A DNA stretch of 64,000 bases from Pluralibacter gergoviae ATCC 33028 = NBRC 105706 (GCF_001598855.1 NZ_BCZS01000002.1:331539-395538); one strand, 5' to 3'. Positions 16,987 through 25,306 are shown, numbered from the stretch's first letter. The notes: generated by a model from the letters alone, not told the origin. Numbers and translations: made by a program.

Positions 16987-18263
16987 TTCGCGCTCTCCTC
17001 GCTGACAATTCGGTTCACCAGTCTTCCTACGCCCTCCACTTCAACCACCACCTCGTCTCCCGGCACCACGTCCGACAGCCCCTTCGGCGTGCCGGTGGCG
17101 ATCATGTCGCCCGGATTAAGGGTCATAAAACTGCTGAGGTAAGCGATGAGGTACGGGACGCTGAAGATCAGATCGGCGGTGGTGCCCCGCTGGCGCAGCT
17201 CGCCGTTCACAAAGGTGCGCAGGGTCAGATTGTGCGGATCGGGGACCGCCGCTTTAGGCACCACGGTCGCAAGCAGCGGCGTCAGTCCGTCGCGGCTTTT
17301 TACCCGCAGGTTGGGGCGGTAGTAGTTCTCCAGGTAGTCGCGAATGGCGTAGTCGTTGCACACCGTGTAACCGGCGACATAGTCCATGGCATCGGCCTCG
17401 CTGACGCTGCGCGCCTGCTTGCCGATGACCACCACCAGCTCCGCCTCGTAGTGCATGTACTCGACGTTATCCGGGCGCACGGAGGTCTGGTTATCGCCGG
17501 TTACCGTGTTCGGCGCTTTGATAAATACCAGCGGCTCTTCCGGCGGCTTGAATTCCAGCTCGCTGGCGTGGTCGGCGTAGTTCAGGCCGAGGGCAAACAG
17601 GGTGCCGGCCCGCTGCGCCGGCGCCGGCGCGGGGGGAGCCTCGCTTTCTGCCACCACCGTATTTTCCAGCGGCGGCAGGCCAGCGGCGGTGATGCGTACG
17701 CGATCGCTGGGGTTCAGGGCGACGCGCTGCTGCGGGGTGCCGATCAGGATGGCGTCGCCGGGCTGGAGGGTGGCGAACTCGCTCAGGGCGCTCAGCAGGT
17801 CGGCGGCGCTACGGTGCAGGTCGGCGGTGTGCCAGCGGTCGACTTCGCGGCCGTTGATTTCGGTGACGATCGTCAGGTTATCGGCGCTATCAAGCGCGGC
17901 GCTTTCGCCGATCGGGCAGAAGCCGTCCCGGCACTTGGCCTTGATTGCCGGGCGATAAAAGCTCTCTTCCGGCAGGCTGACCTCGTTGGCCAGCGCGTAG
18001 CCCGCGATGTAGTCTGCGGCCGCCTCCGGCGCGATCCTGCTGGCGGTTTTGCCAACGATCAGCGCCACGGTCGCGCCGCTTAGCACCTGCTCGCCGGCGG
18101 GATGGGGAATAGCGTCCCCGCTGGCCGCCACCGTATTGCGCGGCTTAATAAACCAGACGGCGGTTTTGGGGGGCGTGTTATAGGGCGCGCGGGTAAACGC
18201 GGCCTGCCAGGCGTCGGTCTGGCTGCGGTGGTTCAGCGCGACGGCGAAAACGGTTCCTTTCAT
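16983..18263 (-). CDS. hpaG: HpaG, bifunctional isomerase/decarboxylase
   Basis: A 426-residue fusion of two fumarylacetoacetate-hydrolase domains. The N-terminal half lies at ~1-205 and the C-terminal half at ~215-426, which has GTLFALGLNYADHASE, MHYEAELVVVIGKQAR and GDMIATGTPKGLSDV. It decarboxylates 5-oxopent-3-ene-1,2,5-tricarboxylate and isomerises 2-hydroxyhepta-2,4-dienedioate. It is the first gene of the catabolic operon, transcribed divergently from hpaR. The promoter region contains a 20-bp palindrome that is likely the HpaR operator. Confidence 0.93.
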   Translation of the reverse strand: MKGTVFAVALNHRSQTDAWQAAFTRAPYNTPPKTAVWFIKPRNTVAASGDAIPHPAGEQVLSGATVALIVGKTASRIAPEAAADYIAGYALANEVSLPEESFYRPAIKAKCRDGFCPIGESAALDSADNLTIVTEINGREVDRWHTADLHRSAADLLSALSEFATLQPGDAILIGTPQQRVALNPSDRVRITAAGLPPLENTVVAESEAPPAPAPAQRAGTLFALGLNYADHASELEFKPPEEPLVFIKAPNTVTGDNQTSVRPDNVEYMHYEAELVVVIGKQARSVSEADAMDYVAGYTVCNDYAIRDYLENYYRPNLRVKSRDGLTPLLATVVPKAAVPDPHNLTLRTFVNGELRQRGTTADLIFSVPYLIAYLSSFMTLNPGDMIATGTPKGLSDVVPGDEVVVEVEGVGRLVNRIVSEESAK

Positions 18264-18298
18264 TGCGGCTCCTTCGGCTTCAATAGCCGGTGAGTGAT

Positions 18299-18318
18299 TT
18301 CATTAATATGTTAATGAA
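18299..18318. promoter_or_regulatory. Putative HpaR operator in hpaG-hpaR intergenic region
   Basis: TTCATTAATATGTTAATGAA is a perfect 8+4+8 inverted repeat 36 bp upstream of the hpaG start, in the divergent promoter region. MarR-family repressors bind such AT-rich palindromes, and HpaR of E. coli W is known to act between hpaG and hpaR. The rest of the 264-bp region is AT-rich and should hold both promoters; I cannot assign exact -10/-35 boxes. Confidence 0.65.
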
Positions 18319-18527
18319 TATCTTTTATTCCCTGGCCGCGCCGTTGGCAATTTTATGTGAATGATTTGTGATCTAATTAACGATAATTTTACATCAATCC
18401 TTATTATTCAACCTATTAACGGAAATTCGCTTGCCGCTGCTGTTTTTAAAGTCAATCTCAGGTTGCAAATCAGTGCCGGAGTGGGGAATCATTTACCTGT
18501 TAATAATCAGAAACCGCGAGAAAACCG

Positions 18528-18992
18528 ATGCACGAGTCTTTAACTATTTCGCTACTGCAGGCGCGGGAAGCGGCAATGTCCTGGTTCCGTCCGATCGTCA
18601 AGCGGCACAATCTTACCGAGCAGCAGTGGCGCATCGTGCGGGTGCTGGCGGAAAACCCCTCGATGGACTTCCACGAGCTGGCGTTTCGTACCTGCATTCT
18701 GCGCCCGAGCCTGACCGGGATTCTGACGCGCATGGAGCGTGACGGGCTGGTGCTGCGGCTTAAGCCGGTCAACGACCAGCGCAAGCTCTACCTCTCCCTG
18801 ACGCCCGCCGGCCAGGCGCTCTACGGTAAAGCCCAGGCGGAAGTCGAGGCCGCCTACCGGCAAATTGAATCGACCTTTAGCGAAGCGAAAATGCGCCAGC
18901 TGACCGGCCTGCTGGAGGAGTTTATTGCTCTGGGAAATGGCGCGGAGACTATCAAGGATGATGAGGAATGTACTGATGGAGAACAACGCTAG
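18528..18992 (+). CDS. hpaR: HpaR, MarR-family repressor of the homoprotocatechuate operon
   Basis: A 154-residue MarR protein. It has a winged helix (LTEQQWRIVRVLAENPSMDF, FRTCILRPSLTGILTRMERDGLV) and the wing NDQRKLYLSLTPAGQAL. In E. coli W it represses hpaGEDFHI until 4-hydroxyphenylacetate or homoprotocatechuate binds. It is divergent from hpaG with the palindromic operator between them. Its 3' end overlaps the next gene by 17 bp, which is unusual for hpaR and implies later attachment of that gene. Confidence 0.93.
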   Translation: MHESLTISLLQAREAAMSWFRPIVKRHNLTEQQWRIVRVLAENPSMDFHELAFRTCILRPSLTGILTRMERDGLVLRLKPVNDQRKLYLSLTPAGQALYGKAQAEVEAAYRQIESTFSEAKMRQLTGLLEEFIALGNGAETIKDDEECTDGEQR

Positions 18993-19917
18993 AACGCCTA
19001 CGCCCCACGATGCCGCTTTTCGTCAGTTTTTGACGCAGCCGGATATTGCCAGGGACTTTATGACCATTCATCTGCCGCCGGCGCTGCTCGCTATCTGCGA
19101 TCTCGACACGCTAAAGCTGGAGTCCGGTTCCTTTGTGGAAGAGGATCTGCGGCAATATTTTAGCGACGTACTTTACAGCCTGAAAACGACCGCCGGGGAC
19201 GGCTATGTTCATGTGCTTATCGAGCATCAGTCAACGCCTGACCGCCATATGGCGTTCAGGCTGCTGCGCTACGCCGTTGCCGCGATGCAGCGACATCTTC
19301 AGGCGGGACATAAAAGACTACCGCTGGTGATACCGGTGCTGTTTTACACCGGCAGGCGAAGCCCTTACCCGTGGTCGACCCGCTGGCTGGATGAGTTCGA
19401 CGATCCTGAACTCGCGGCCAGCCTCTACGGCGGCGCTTTTCCGCTAGTGGATATCACCGCGATCCCGGATGATGAAATCGCCACTCACCGCAGCATGGCG
19501 GCGCTGACGCTGCTGCAAAAGCATATTCACCAGCGCGACATGGCCGGGTTGGTTGACAGACTGGCACCTATACTGCTGGCCGGATATCTCTCTTCAGACC
19601 AGGTTGTATCGCTGGTACACTACATTTTACAGACTGGCGAAACCGCCGACGCCGGAACTTTTGTCCGCGAAATGGCGCGGCGAGTGCCGCAACACGGAGA
19701 CACTCTTATGACAATTGCACAACAGCTGGAACAGCAGGGTATCGAGAAAGGTATCAAGCAGGGCATTGAGCAGGGCAGAGAGGAAGGCCGGGAGGAAGGT
19801 CGTAGTGAAGAAAAGCTCGACGTTGCCCGCCGTCTGCTAAAAATGGGCCTGCCCCACGACGCTATTCTGGAAGCGACCGGCCTGAGCGAAGCCGAGTTGG
19901 TACAGTTGCAGCACTGA
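18976..19917 (+). CDS. Rpn-family recombination-promoting nuclease (YhgA/RpnA-like)
   Basis: A 313-residue protein of the transposase_31/Rpn group with a PD-(D/E)XK-type nuclease core: FSDVLYSLKT then VHVLIEHQSTPD (Asp...Glu-x-Gln), followed by LVIPVLFYTG. The C-terminus has the typical charged Gly-every-fourth-residue tail (GIEKGIKQGIEQGREEG) and an LPHDAILEATGLSEAEL helix. Rpn proteins are DNases with reported toxicity and anti-phage activity. ATG 18976 has GAGGAA at 18963-18968. The 17-bp overlap with hpaR could couple its translation to the repressor. An internal start at 19708 probably makes a small C-terminal product. Confidence 0.85.
   Translation: MENNARTPTPHDAAFRQFLTQPDIARDFMTIHLPPALLAICDLDTLKLESGSFVEEDLRQYFSDVLYSLKTTAGDGYVHVLIEHQSTPDRHMAFRLLRYAVAAMQRHLQAGHKRLPLVIPVLFYTGRRSPYPWSTRWLDEFDDPELAASLYGGAFPLVDITAIPDDEIATHRSMAALTLLQKHIHQRDMAGLVDRLAPILLAGYLSSDQVVSLVHYILQTGETADAGTFVREMARRVPQHGDTLMTIAQQLEQQGIEKGIKQGIEQGREEGREEGRSEEKLDVARRLLKMGLPHDAILEATGLSEAELVQLQH
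19708..19917 (+). CDS. Putative internal small Rpn product (RpnS-like antitoxin)
   Basis: Within the Rpn gene, in the same frame, ATG 19708 is preceded by GGAG (19696-19699) at a spacing of 8 nt. It encodes the last 69 residues (MTIAQQLEQQGIEKGIKQ...), the Gly-repeat tail. Enterobacterial rpn genes have been reported to make such a C-terminal protein, which binds and blocks the full-length nuclease. Here the site is seen in the sequence; its use is inferred. Confidence 0.55.
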   Translation: MTIAQQLEQQGIEKGIKQGIEQGREEGREEGRSEEKLDVARRLLKMGLPHDAILEATGLSEAELVQLQH

Positions 19918-20077
19918 TTTTTTGTCTTTTGTCGCCAGCGGATGAGCCGCTGGCGAAACATCTTCAGCCTGTCCTCCCTCCATTTGCCGTCGGGGCTGTC
20001 CTGCGCCACTATGATGGTCCGGTGCAGCGGCCCGGGCGCTCTACCGCATCTATCGAAAGCGAAGAAGAGGAGATGTT

Positions 20078-21094
20078 ATGGAAACAATAACGCTATCGCT
20101 GTCAGAGGCAAACGCGCTGGCCCTCACCGTGCTGCTCAGCAACGGCTTCAGCGACGATCACGCGGCGGCGATTGCCGCCAATGTGACCGCCGGGGAGCGC
20201 GACGGGGCCGCTTCCCACGGCCTCTGGCGGCTGCTGGGGATTGTCGACACGCTGCGCAAGGGTAAAGTGTCGCCGGATGCGCGCCCGGTGCTGCGCGATA
20301 AGGCGCCCGCCGTGGTGCAGGTTGACGCCCGGGGCGGCTGCTCCCTGCTGGCCTGGCAGCTGGGGCTGCCGGTGCTGATTGACAAAGCGCGCCAGGGCGG
20401 GATCGCCGCCCTGGCGATAAACCGCTGCATGCACTTTTCCGCGCTGTTTGCCGATATTGAGCCGCTTACCGATGCCGGGCTGGTAGGGCTTGCCTGCACG
20501 CCCTCCCACGCCTGGGTTGCGCCGCAGGGCGGCAGCCGGCCGCTGTTTGGCACCAATCCCATCGCTTTCGGCTGGCCGCGCGCCGGCAAGCCGCCGTTTA
20601 TTTTTGATATGGCCACCAGCGCCGCCGCGCGGGGCGAGATCCAGCTGCACCAGCGGCACGGCACGCCGCTGCCGGAGGGCTGGGGTATCGACAGCCGCGG
20701 CAGGCCCAGCACCGATCCGCAGGCGGTACTGGACGGGGCGATGCTGACCTTCGGCGGCCACAAGGGCTCGGCCCTGGCGGCAATGGTTGAGCTGATCGCC
20801 GGTCCGCTGATTGGCGATATGACCAGCGCCGAATCGCTGGCCTGGGACGACGGGGCCGGGGCGCTGCCTTTCGGCGGGGAACTGATTCTGGCTCTCGATC
20901 CCGCCCGCTTTCTCGGCGACGAAGCGCCGGCGCACCTGGCGCGGGCGGAGGCGCTGTTTACCGACATGCAGGCGCAGGGCGCAAGGCTCCCCGGCGAGCG
21001 CCGCTTTCAGGCGCGGGCGCGCAGCGAGCAGCAGGGGGTTGTGCTGCAGCGCTCGCTGTATGATGACATTAATGGCCTGATCCGCGGGCGCTGA
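20078..21094 (+). CDS. Ldh-family NAD(P)H oxidoreductase (DpkA/YbiC-like)
   Basis: A 338-residue member of the malate/L-lactate dehydrogenase family with its own nucleotide-binding fold. It has the diagnostic SHAWVAPQGGSRPLFGTNPIAFGWPR region, a catalytic His in INRCMHFSALF and FGGHKGSALAAMVE. Relatives reduce ketimines such as delta1-piperideine-2-carboxylate, or oxidise ureidoglycolate, malate or sulfolactate. The DpkA group seems closest by the FGGHKGSAL motif, but the substrate is unproven. A GAGGAGATG site precedes the ATG. It stands alone after the Rpn gene. Confidence 0.75.
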   Translation: METITLSLSEANALALTVLLSNGFSDDHAAAIAANVTAGERDGAASHGLWRLLGIVDTLRKGKVSPDARPVLRDKAPAVVQVDARGGCSLLAWQLGLPVLIDKARQGGIAALAINRCMHFSALFADIEPLTDAGLVGLACTPSHAWVAPQGGSRPLFGTNPIAFGWPRAGKPPFIFDMATSAAARGEIQLHQRHGTPLPEGWGIDSRGRPSTDPQAVLDGAMLTFGGHKGSALAAMVELIAGPLIGDMTSAESLAWDDGAGALPFGGELILALDPARFLGDEAPAHLARAEALFTDMQAQGARLPGERRFQARARSEQQGVVLQRSLYDDINGLIRGR

Positions 21095-21547
21095 TTTTGC
21101 CGTCGGCCAGCTGGCCGACGATTATTGACGTCGCGACCTTAAACATTAAGCGCGGCGGCCAGAACCTTTATGGGCTGCATTAAGCCCTCTTCAATGACCA
21201 TGATGCGATATCAGAAACCGTAATGTATCGTCATGACTTAATTCATAAGCCAGGGTAAAGTATTCAGTGCCGCACGCCTGATGGCGCGTGGCGATCCTGA
21301 ATCAATTTGCTCAATGCAGCCATTGCTCATGAGGGGTTTAATCCCCGCACAAGAGAGATGATGAAAATAACATTCTGTTTTTTTGAATAAGTCCGGCAAA
21401 TATTTTTGGTCTCAATTCCCCGGATGGCGAATTATTATTCATTAGGTCAGCGCGGTGATAATACGCCTTGGCAACTGTTCGACTTAAAAATGGGCGAGCC
21501 TTTCGCCAACACCAGGGGACCGGCCGCGGAAACGCGGCCGGCTCTTC
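21095..21547. other. Gene-free region with palindromes
   Basis: No credible gene is seen. CGTCGGCCAGCTGGCCGACG at 21101-21120 is a perfect 20-bp palindrome just after the oxidoreductase stop, a probable transcript-end structure without a T-run. CCGGCCGCG/CGCGGCCGG arms around 21522-21542 form another strong stem at the end of the DUF2164 gene. The middle is AT-richer and featureless. Confidence 0.5.
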
Positions 21548-21787
21548 TCAGTAGATTTTCTTTAAGTCCATCTCTTCCTGAATGCGATCGCTGTACGCCA
21601 GGTGCGTGCGGATTGCCTCATCAATACCGGCGTTAAAAAACAGCGGGCCGAGCTGGTCGATGATGAAGTCGGCGAAAAACTCGGCGTCGAACTGTTCGAG
21701 CTGTAAATCGAACTGTTCGTCACAGTAGGTTTCCAGCTTCTGCCGCAGCAGCTCTCGCTGCGCTGGCGTAAGGGTGACGGCGCTCAT
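21548..21787 (-). CDS. DUF2164 family protein
   Basis: A 79-residue acidic protein (MSAVTLTPAQRELLRQKLET ... FFADFIIDQLGPLFFNAGID). The FxxxFIxDxLGPxFxNxGI pattern is that of DUF2164, whose function is unknown. It is the last gene of a minus-strand set after yjiN, with a 14-bp gap. The start at 21787 gives family length; the extension upstream overlaps yjiN and is not needed. Confidence 0.75.
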   Translation of the reverse strand: MSAVTLTPAQRELLRQKLETYCDEQFDLQLEQFDAEFFADFIIDQLGPLFFNAGIDEAIRTHLAYSDRIQEEMDLKKIY

Positions 21788-21801
21788 CGGTACTCCCGGA
21801 A

Positions 21802-23070
21802 TCAGTGTATCAGCGTGGGGATCTGCGACAGCAGCCACAGGATCAGGCCTATCGTACCGCCGACCAGGGTGCCGTTGATACGAATAAACTGCAGATCTTT
21901 GCCGATGTTCAGCTCAATCTGGCGCGACATGTCCCGCGCGTCCCAGCTTTTTACCGTATCGCTGATGTGGCGGGTGAGGAAGGCGGCGAACTCCGGGGCG
22001 GCGCGGCGGCCGGCCTGCGCCAGGTGGGCGTTGAGCGAGGCGCGCAGGGCGTCGTCACTCATCAGCGTTTCGCCGAACCATAGCCCGGCCTCGCTGATGC
22101 GCTGCTCGACCCGCGAGTCCGCAGATGCCATATCCTCTTTCAGCCAGCCGCGTAAATCGGCCCACAGCTCGCCGATGTAGCGGTTAAACGCCTCGTCATT
22201 TTTCAGCCAGAGCTTGATGCTTTCGGCGCGCTCGGCCATCTCCGGGGAGTGCTGCAGGTTATCGATCAGCTTGCGCACCGCGCTATCGAAAGCGTGGCGC
22301 AATTGATGATGGCTGTCGTGGCTGACATCGTCCAGCAGCGTATTGACCGCATCGGCCACCAGGTCTGCGCTGTGCTCCCCCAGCCACTCCCGGGGCAGGA
22401 GCCTGGCCTTCAGCGGGTGCTCCCGCTCCAGCCAGCGGATAATCTGCCGGGCGATAAATTCCCGGCTGCTCTCTTTTTGCAGCAGGGCGACAAGCTGGGC
22501 AATCATCGCGTCGAGCAGCTGCTGGTGGCGCTGATTTTTGGTCATGCTCTCCAGCATCAGCGCCCCGGTACCGGTAAGATCGACCTTATCAATCGCCTTG
22601 TGCACCGCGCGCTTGAGCAGGCCCTGAATGCGCGCATCGTCGGTCAGTTCCAGAAAACCGCCCATCACCTGGATCAGATGCTGGCCGACCCGGCGGGCGT
22701 TTTCCGGCTGGCTGAACCAGCGTCCGAGCATGCGGGCGGGATCGTGCTTCTCAATCAGCCCCACCAGCGAGCCGGTATCGAGAAACTTCTCCTGCACGAA
22801 AAGGCCGAGATTATCGGCAATGCGCGTCTTGTTGCGGGGAATGATCGCGGTGTGGCGGGCGATAAACGGCAGCGGCACGCGGCGAAACAGCGCCACTACC
22901 GCGAACCAGTCCGCCAGCGCGCCGACCATCGCGGCTTCAGAAATGGCCTTCAGCGCCTGCACCCAGCGGGCGGGCGGCAGAAACAGCGTAGTAGTAAAGA
23001 CGGCGGCGGCGATCAGCAGCAGGGAGAGCGCCAGCAGCTTGACCCGCCGGAGCTGGGCTAATTTATCCAT
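21802..23070 (-). CDS. yjiN: YjiN, DUF445 membrane protein
   Basis: 422 residues, like E. coli YjiN. It has an N-terminal hydrophobic hairpin ([20 protein letters not shown]), then the DUF445 signature [25 protein letters not shown]. Long alpha-helical repeats follow, and a C-terminal membrane segment ([21 protein letters not shown]) closes it. Function is unknown; it sits in the inner membrane. It is the first fixed marker of backbone order. It starts 18 bp after the HMA-like gene at 23089 and is therefore probably co-transcribed with it from the Fur-box promoter. Confidence 0.9.
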   Translation of the reverse strand: MDKLAQLRRVKLLALSLLLIAAAVFTTTLFLPPARWVQALKAISEAAMVGALADWFAVVALFRRVPLPFIARHTAIIPRNKTRIADNLGLFVQEKFLDTGSLVGLIEKHDPARMLGRWFSQPENARRVGQHLIQVMGGFLELTDDARIQGLLKRAVHKAIDKVDLTGTGALMLESMTKNQRHQQLLDAMIAQLVALLQKESSREFIARQIIRWLEREHPLKARLLPREWLGEHSADLVADAVNTLLDDVSHDSHHQLRHAFDSAVRKLIDNLQHSPEMAERAESIKLWLKNDEAFNRYIGELWADLRGWLKEDMASADSRVEQRISEAGLWFGETLMSDDALRASLNAHLAQAGRRAAPEFAAFLTRHISDTVKSWDARDMSRQIELNIGKDLQFIRINGTLVGGTIGLILWLLSQIPTLIH

Positions 23071-23088
23071 AGGCAGGGAAAACGCGGC

Positions 23089-23445
23089 TTACCGCAGCAC
23101 CATTTTCAGCAGCGAAGGTTTGACCACCGCGTTGAGCGTCAGCATTGCCGCGCCTTTCACCATGCTGCGGGCCAGCTGACGGACGGTGGTATCGATATAG
23201 GCATTATCGTTGCGCGCGGTGAGCCAGCCGAAGCCTTCCATCTGCGCCAGCAGCGCGCTGCCGCTGACTCGGCTCTCGTCGAAGCGCACCGCCACTGAAC
23301 CCGCATAGCGTCGGTAGATAACCTCCTTGACGCCCGCCGCGCCTTTTAACTGCGCAAGCTGCAGCGCGACCTGCTGCGGATTGCGCAGAATAAAGTCGGA
23401 GCGTACGCGAAGTCGGTTCTGAGTCTGATGCAGATAGGGGGCCAT
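23089..23445 (-). CDS. Small HMA-like protein with Arg-rich motif (fez-like cluster, divergent arm)
   Basis: 118 residues. The N-terminus HQTQNRLRVRSDFILRNPQQ is followed by a ferredoxin-like alpha/beta region (GVKEVIYRRYAGSVAVRFDE, GSALLAQMEGFGW), the pattern of the HMA2 domain without the CxxC metal pair. The end (RSMVKGAAMLTLNAVVKPSLLKMVL) is amphipathic to hydrophobic. It resembles the N-terminus of the ATPase at 25303 and the protein at 23647, so all three belong to one system. AGGA lies 8 nt before the ATG. The Fur-like box at 23467-23486 lies just upstream. Confidence 0.7.
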   Translation of the reverse strand: MAPYLHQTQNRLRVRSDFILRNPQQVALQLAQLKGAAGVKEVIYRRYAGSVAVRFDESRVSGSALLAQMEGFGWLTARNDNAYIDTTVRQLARSMVKGAAMLTLNAVVKPSLLKMVLR

Positions 23446-23466
23446 AACGTCATCCTGCAGGTCACT

Positions 23467-23486
23467 GGTAATGATAATGATTTACC
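23467..23486. promoter_or_regulatory. Putative Fur box in divergent promoter region
   Basis: GGTAATGATAATGATTTACC contains TAATGATAAT-AT, close to the Fur consensus GATAATGATAATCATTATC, with GGTAA/TTACC palindromic ends. A second partial site (ATAATCATT) lies at about 23499-23507. The region separates the minus-strand gene at 23089 from the plus-strand cluster at 23647, so iron-Fur repression of both arms is likely. Confidence 0.7.
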
Positions 23487-23646
23487 TTATATCTAGCATA
23501 ATCATTGTGCTTATGTATTCAACTTTTTGTCGCCCGCGTGGATATTTGACCTGAGGCAAGCCCGCGTCAGATAACCCTGCTCTTCGTGGGTATTACGTCT
23601 CCGCTTAAGGTAAATTACCCCCCGCCATTGCGCGCACCATATCCAA

Positions 23647-24003
23647 ATGATGACCACCCTTTTCCGTACAGGTACCCGCATGCAGTTCGATGATTTGAAC
23701 AATCTGATGACGCTTCGCCGCTACGTTGAGATTGCCCACCATATTCCCGGCCGCCTGCGCCTGCGCTTTACCAGCAAACTGGTCTCCGCGCTGAGCAAAA
23801 GCCGCCTCAGCGGCCTGGACTCCCTCTGTTCAGCGGAAGGTTATCTGCACAGCTATACCCTGAATACCGGGACCGGCAGCCTGCTGCTTGAATACAACGC
23901 CCGGGCGCTTTCGCCTGCGCTGCTGACGCAGCTGTTTGGCGCCGATGACGCCCGGGCCGGCGAGGCGCTGGCCGCTATCCATACCCTTTTAACCCCGCAA
24001 TAA
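23647..24003 (+). CDS. HMA2-like protein with PGRLRLR motif (fez-like cluster)
   Basis: Up to 118 residues. The core HHIPGRLRLRFTSKLVSALS is followed by GLDSLCSAEGYLHSYTLNTG and SLLLEYNARALSPALLTQLF, an HMA-like fold lacking CxxC. The same IPGRLRLR/LPGRLRLR motif occurs at the start of the ATPase at 25303. Start choice is open: ATG 23647, 23650 or 23680, none with a strong ribosome site. It heads a plus-strand run of five closely spaced or overlapping genes. Confidence 0.7.
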   Translation: MMTTLFRTGTRMQFDDLNNLMTLRRYVEIAHHIPGRLRLRFTSKLVSALSKSRLSGLDSLCSAEGYLHSYTLNTGTGSLLLEYNARALSPALLTQLFGADDARAGEALAAIHTLLTPQ

Positions 24004-24023
24004 CCCCTAACATAAAGAGAACG

Positions 24024-24689
24024 ATGATGAGCAACAATTCCCAGCCAAATCCGATGCCTCCTTACTGGACGCCTTACGGCTACGTTTATCCGCAGCCGTC
24101 GCAGCAGGCGCCAGAACAGCCGCAAATGCCGCCGATGGGCTGGCCGCAGCCGCCGGTCTGGCCGGGCCAGATGATGCCGGGCTATGTGCCGATGGGCTAC
24201 CCGATGCCGCCGCAGCCGATGATGCCTCAGCAGCCGGTCATGCCGCCGCAGGGCCATCAGCACTGCCACCAGCCGGCGCCGGGCTTTGACTGGAGCCAGC
24301 ACGCGCAGGGCATGGTGGAAGAGATGATGGGCGAGCAGGCGGGGATGCTGAAAAACATCGTCAGCATGATCGGCATCGACGATAAAGAGTTCTGGAAAGG
24401 GGCGATGATCGGCGCGGCGGCGACCCTGCTGCTGACCAACGACAGCGTGCGCGGCATGCTGATGCAGACCCTCTCCGGCACCGGTGAAATGCTTAAAACC
24501 GGCGGCAGCAAGGTGAAGGAGGCGGTGATGAGCGGCGCGGGCTCCATCCGCGAGACCGCAGCCACCGGCGGCACTATCTTCCGCGATACCGTCAGCGCCG
24601 GCAAAGAGGGCTTCCAGGAGTCCGTCGCCCGCAACCGTAAAGCGGCAGAGCCTGAGTGCGGAGATGACGGCGATGAGCAACAGTCGTGA
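24024..24689 (+). CDS. Pro/Met/Gln-rich membrane-associated protein (fez-like cluster)
   Basis: 221 residues. Residues 8-85 are low-complexity Pro, Met, Gln, Tyr and Trp (PPYWTPYGYVYPQPSQQ, MPPQPMMPQQPVMPPQG) with a few His. A glycine/alanine-rich hydrophobic helix follows at ~125-140 (FWKGAMIGAAATLLLTNDSV). An apolipoprotein-like amphipathic repeat tail (GSKVKEAVMSGAGSIRETAA) comes last. The GAMIGAAATLLLTN segment recurs as GAAITYLLTNRQVQQG in the protein at 24965. I infer a scaffold or shell-type membrane protein; no enzyme motif is seen. Confidence 0.6.
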   Translation: MMSNNSQPNPMPPYWTPYGYVYPQPSQQAPEQPQMPPMGWPQPPVWPGQMMPGYVPMGYPMPPQPMMPQQPVMPPQGHQHCHQPAPGFDWSQHAQGMVEEMMGEQAGMLKNIVSMIGIDDKEFWKGAMIGAAATLLLTNDSVRGMLMQTLSGTGEMLKTGGSKVKEAVMSGAGSIRETAATGGTIFRDTVSAGKEGFQESVARNRKAAEPECGDDGDEQQS

Positions 24690-24987
24690 TGATTTTAGTC
24701 CGGTAAACCGGGCGCTGGTCGCCGGGGCGCTGGTGGGCGCTACCGGCTCGTGCATTGCGCAGTGGAAAAACTACCGGTCCGGGGAACAGTCGCTGAACAT
24801 GACCGCGCTGAACGTCGCCCGCGATGCCGCCAAAGGCGCGGCGATCGGCGGCGGCGTGATGGCGATCTCCCGGGCCGGGGCCGGACGCCCCTTACTCTCT
24901 ACGCTTGCCATTATCAGCGCCGGCGTGGCCAGCATGTACCTGCTGGATGAAATAAAGAAGAAAAATGAGCGTGAAAACCATGAATAA
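24673..24987 (+). CDS. Small hydrophobic glycine-rich protein (fez-like cluster)
   Basis: 104 residues with two hydrophobic Gly/Ala-rich helices (RALVAGALVGATGSCIAQW and GRPLLSTLAIISAGVASMYLL) and a charged tail EIKKKNERENHE. It overlaps the gene before it by 17 bp and the gene after it by 23 bp. ATG 24673 lies 9 nt after CGGAG, a better spacing than ATG 24664, which touches it. I recognise no family. A membrane-inserting partner of the neighbouring proteins is the best guess. Confidence 0.6.
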   Translation: MSNSRDDFSPVNRALVAGALVGATGSCIAQWKNYRSGEQSLNMTALNVARDAAKGAAIGGGVMAISRAGAGRPLLSTLAIISAGVASMYLLDEIKKKNERENHE

Positions 24988-25306
24988 CAATCAATACCTG
25001 TACCCTTACCTCCTGCCAAATGGCCAGGTGGCCTATATGCCTTATCCGGGCCAGCAGCCGGTCGCCCCGCAGCCGCAGGCCGCCTATCGCCGGGCGAACG
25101 GCCGCACCCACCTTATCAGCGGGCTGGTGGCGGGCGCCGCCATTACCTATCTGCTGACCAATCGCCAGGTGCAGCAGGGTATCTCCGGCGCGGCGGGCAA
25201 GGTGTGGGGCAGCGTGCGCGGCGAAGTGGAGGAGATGAAGGAGCGCATGGCGGATCTGCAGGCCGAGCTGGAGTACTACCGCGGCCAGGAGCAGGACAGC
25301 GAGTGA
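24965..25306 (+). CDS. Pro/Gln/Tyr-rich protein with GAAITYLLTN helix (fez-like cluster)
   Basis: 113 residues. The N-terminal low-complexity part (YPYLLPNGQVAYMPYPGQQP) precedes a hydrophobic helix (LISGLVAGAAITYLLTNRQV) and a C-terminal coiled coil (VRGEVEEMKERMADLQAELEYY). This is the same architecture, shorter, as the protein at 24024, so the two are probably paralogues. Its stop TGA overlaps the GTG start of the ATPase, so they are translationally coupled. Confidence 0.6.
   Translation: MSVKTMNNNQYLYPYLLPNGQVAYMPYPGQQPVAPQPQAAYRRANGRTHLISGLVAGAAITYLLTNRQVQQGISGAAGKVWGSVRGEVEEMKERMADLQAELEYYRGQEQDSE

Noticed and set aside
18361..18420. Possible CRP site near TGTGATCTAATTAACG
   Set aside because: Only one half-site matches the TGTGA-N6-TCACA consensus.
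19933..19955. CGCCAGCGG/CCGCTGGCG stem after the Rpn gene
   Set aside because: A strong stem, but the T-rich tract lies before it and not after it on the plus strand, so I did not call a terminator.
10082..20935. Many long frames opposite the hpa genes and nearby genes
   Set aside because: They are antisense to well-identified enzymes, Arg/Gly/Ala/His-rich as expected from high-GC shadow frames, and lack ribosome sites.
21406..21636. 76-codon frame upstream of the DUF2164 gene end
   Set aside because: It overlaps the end of the DUF2164 gene and contains a GC-rich hairpin; no sign of a real protein.
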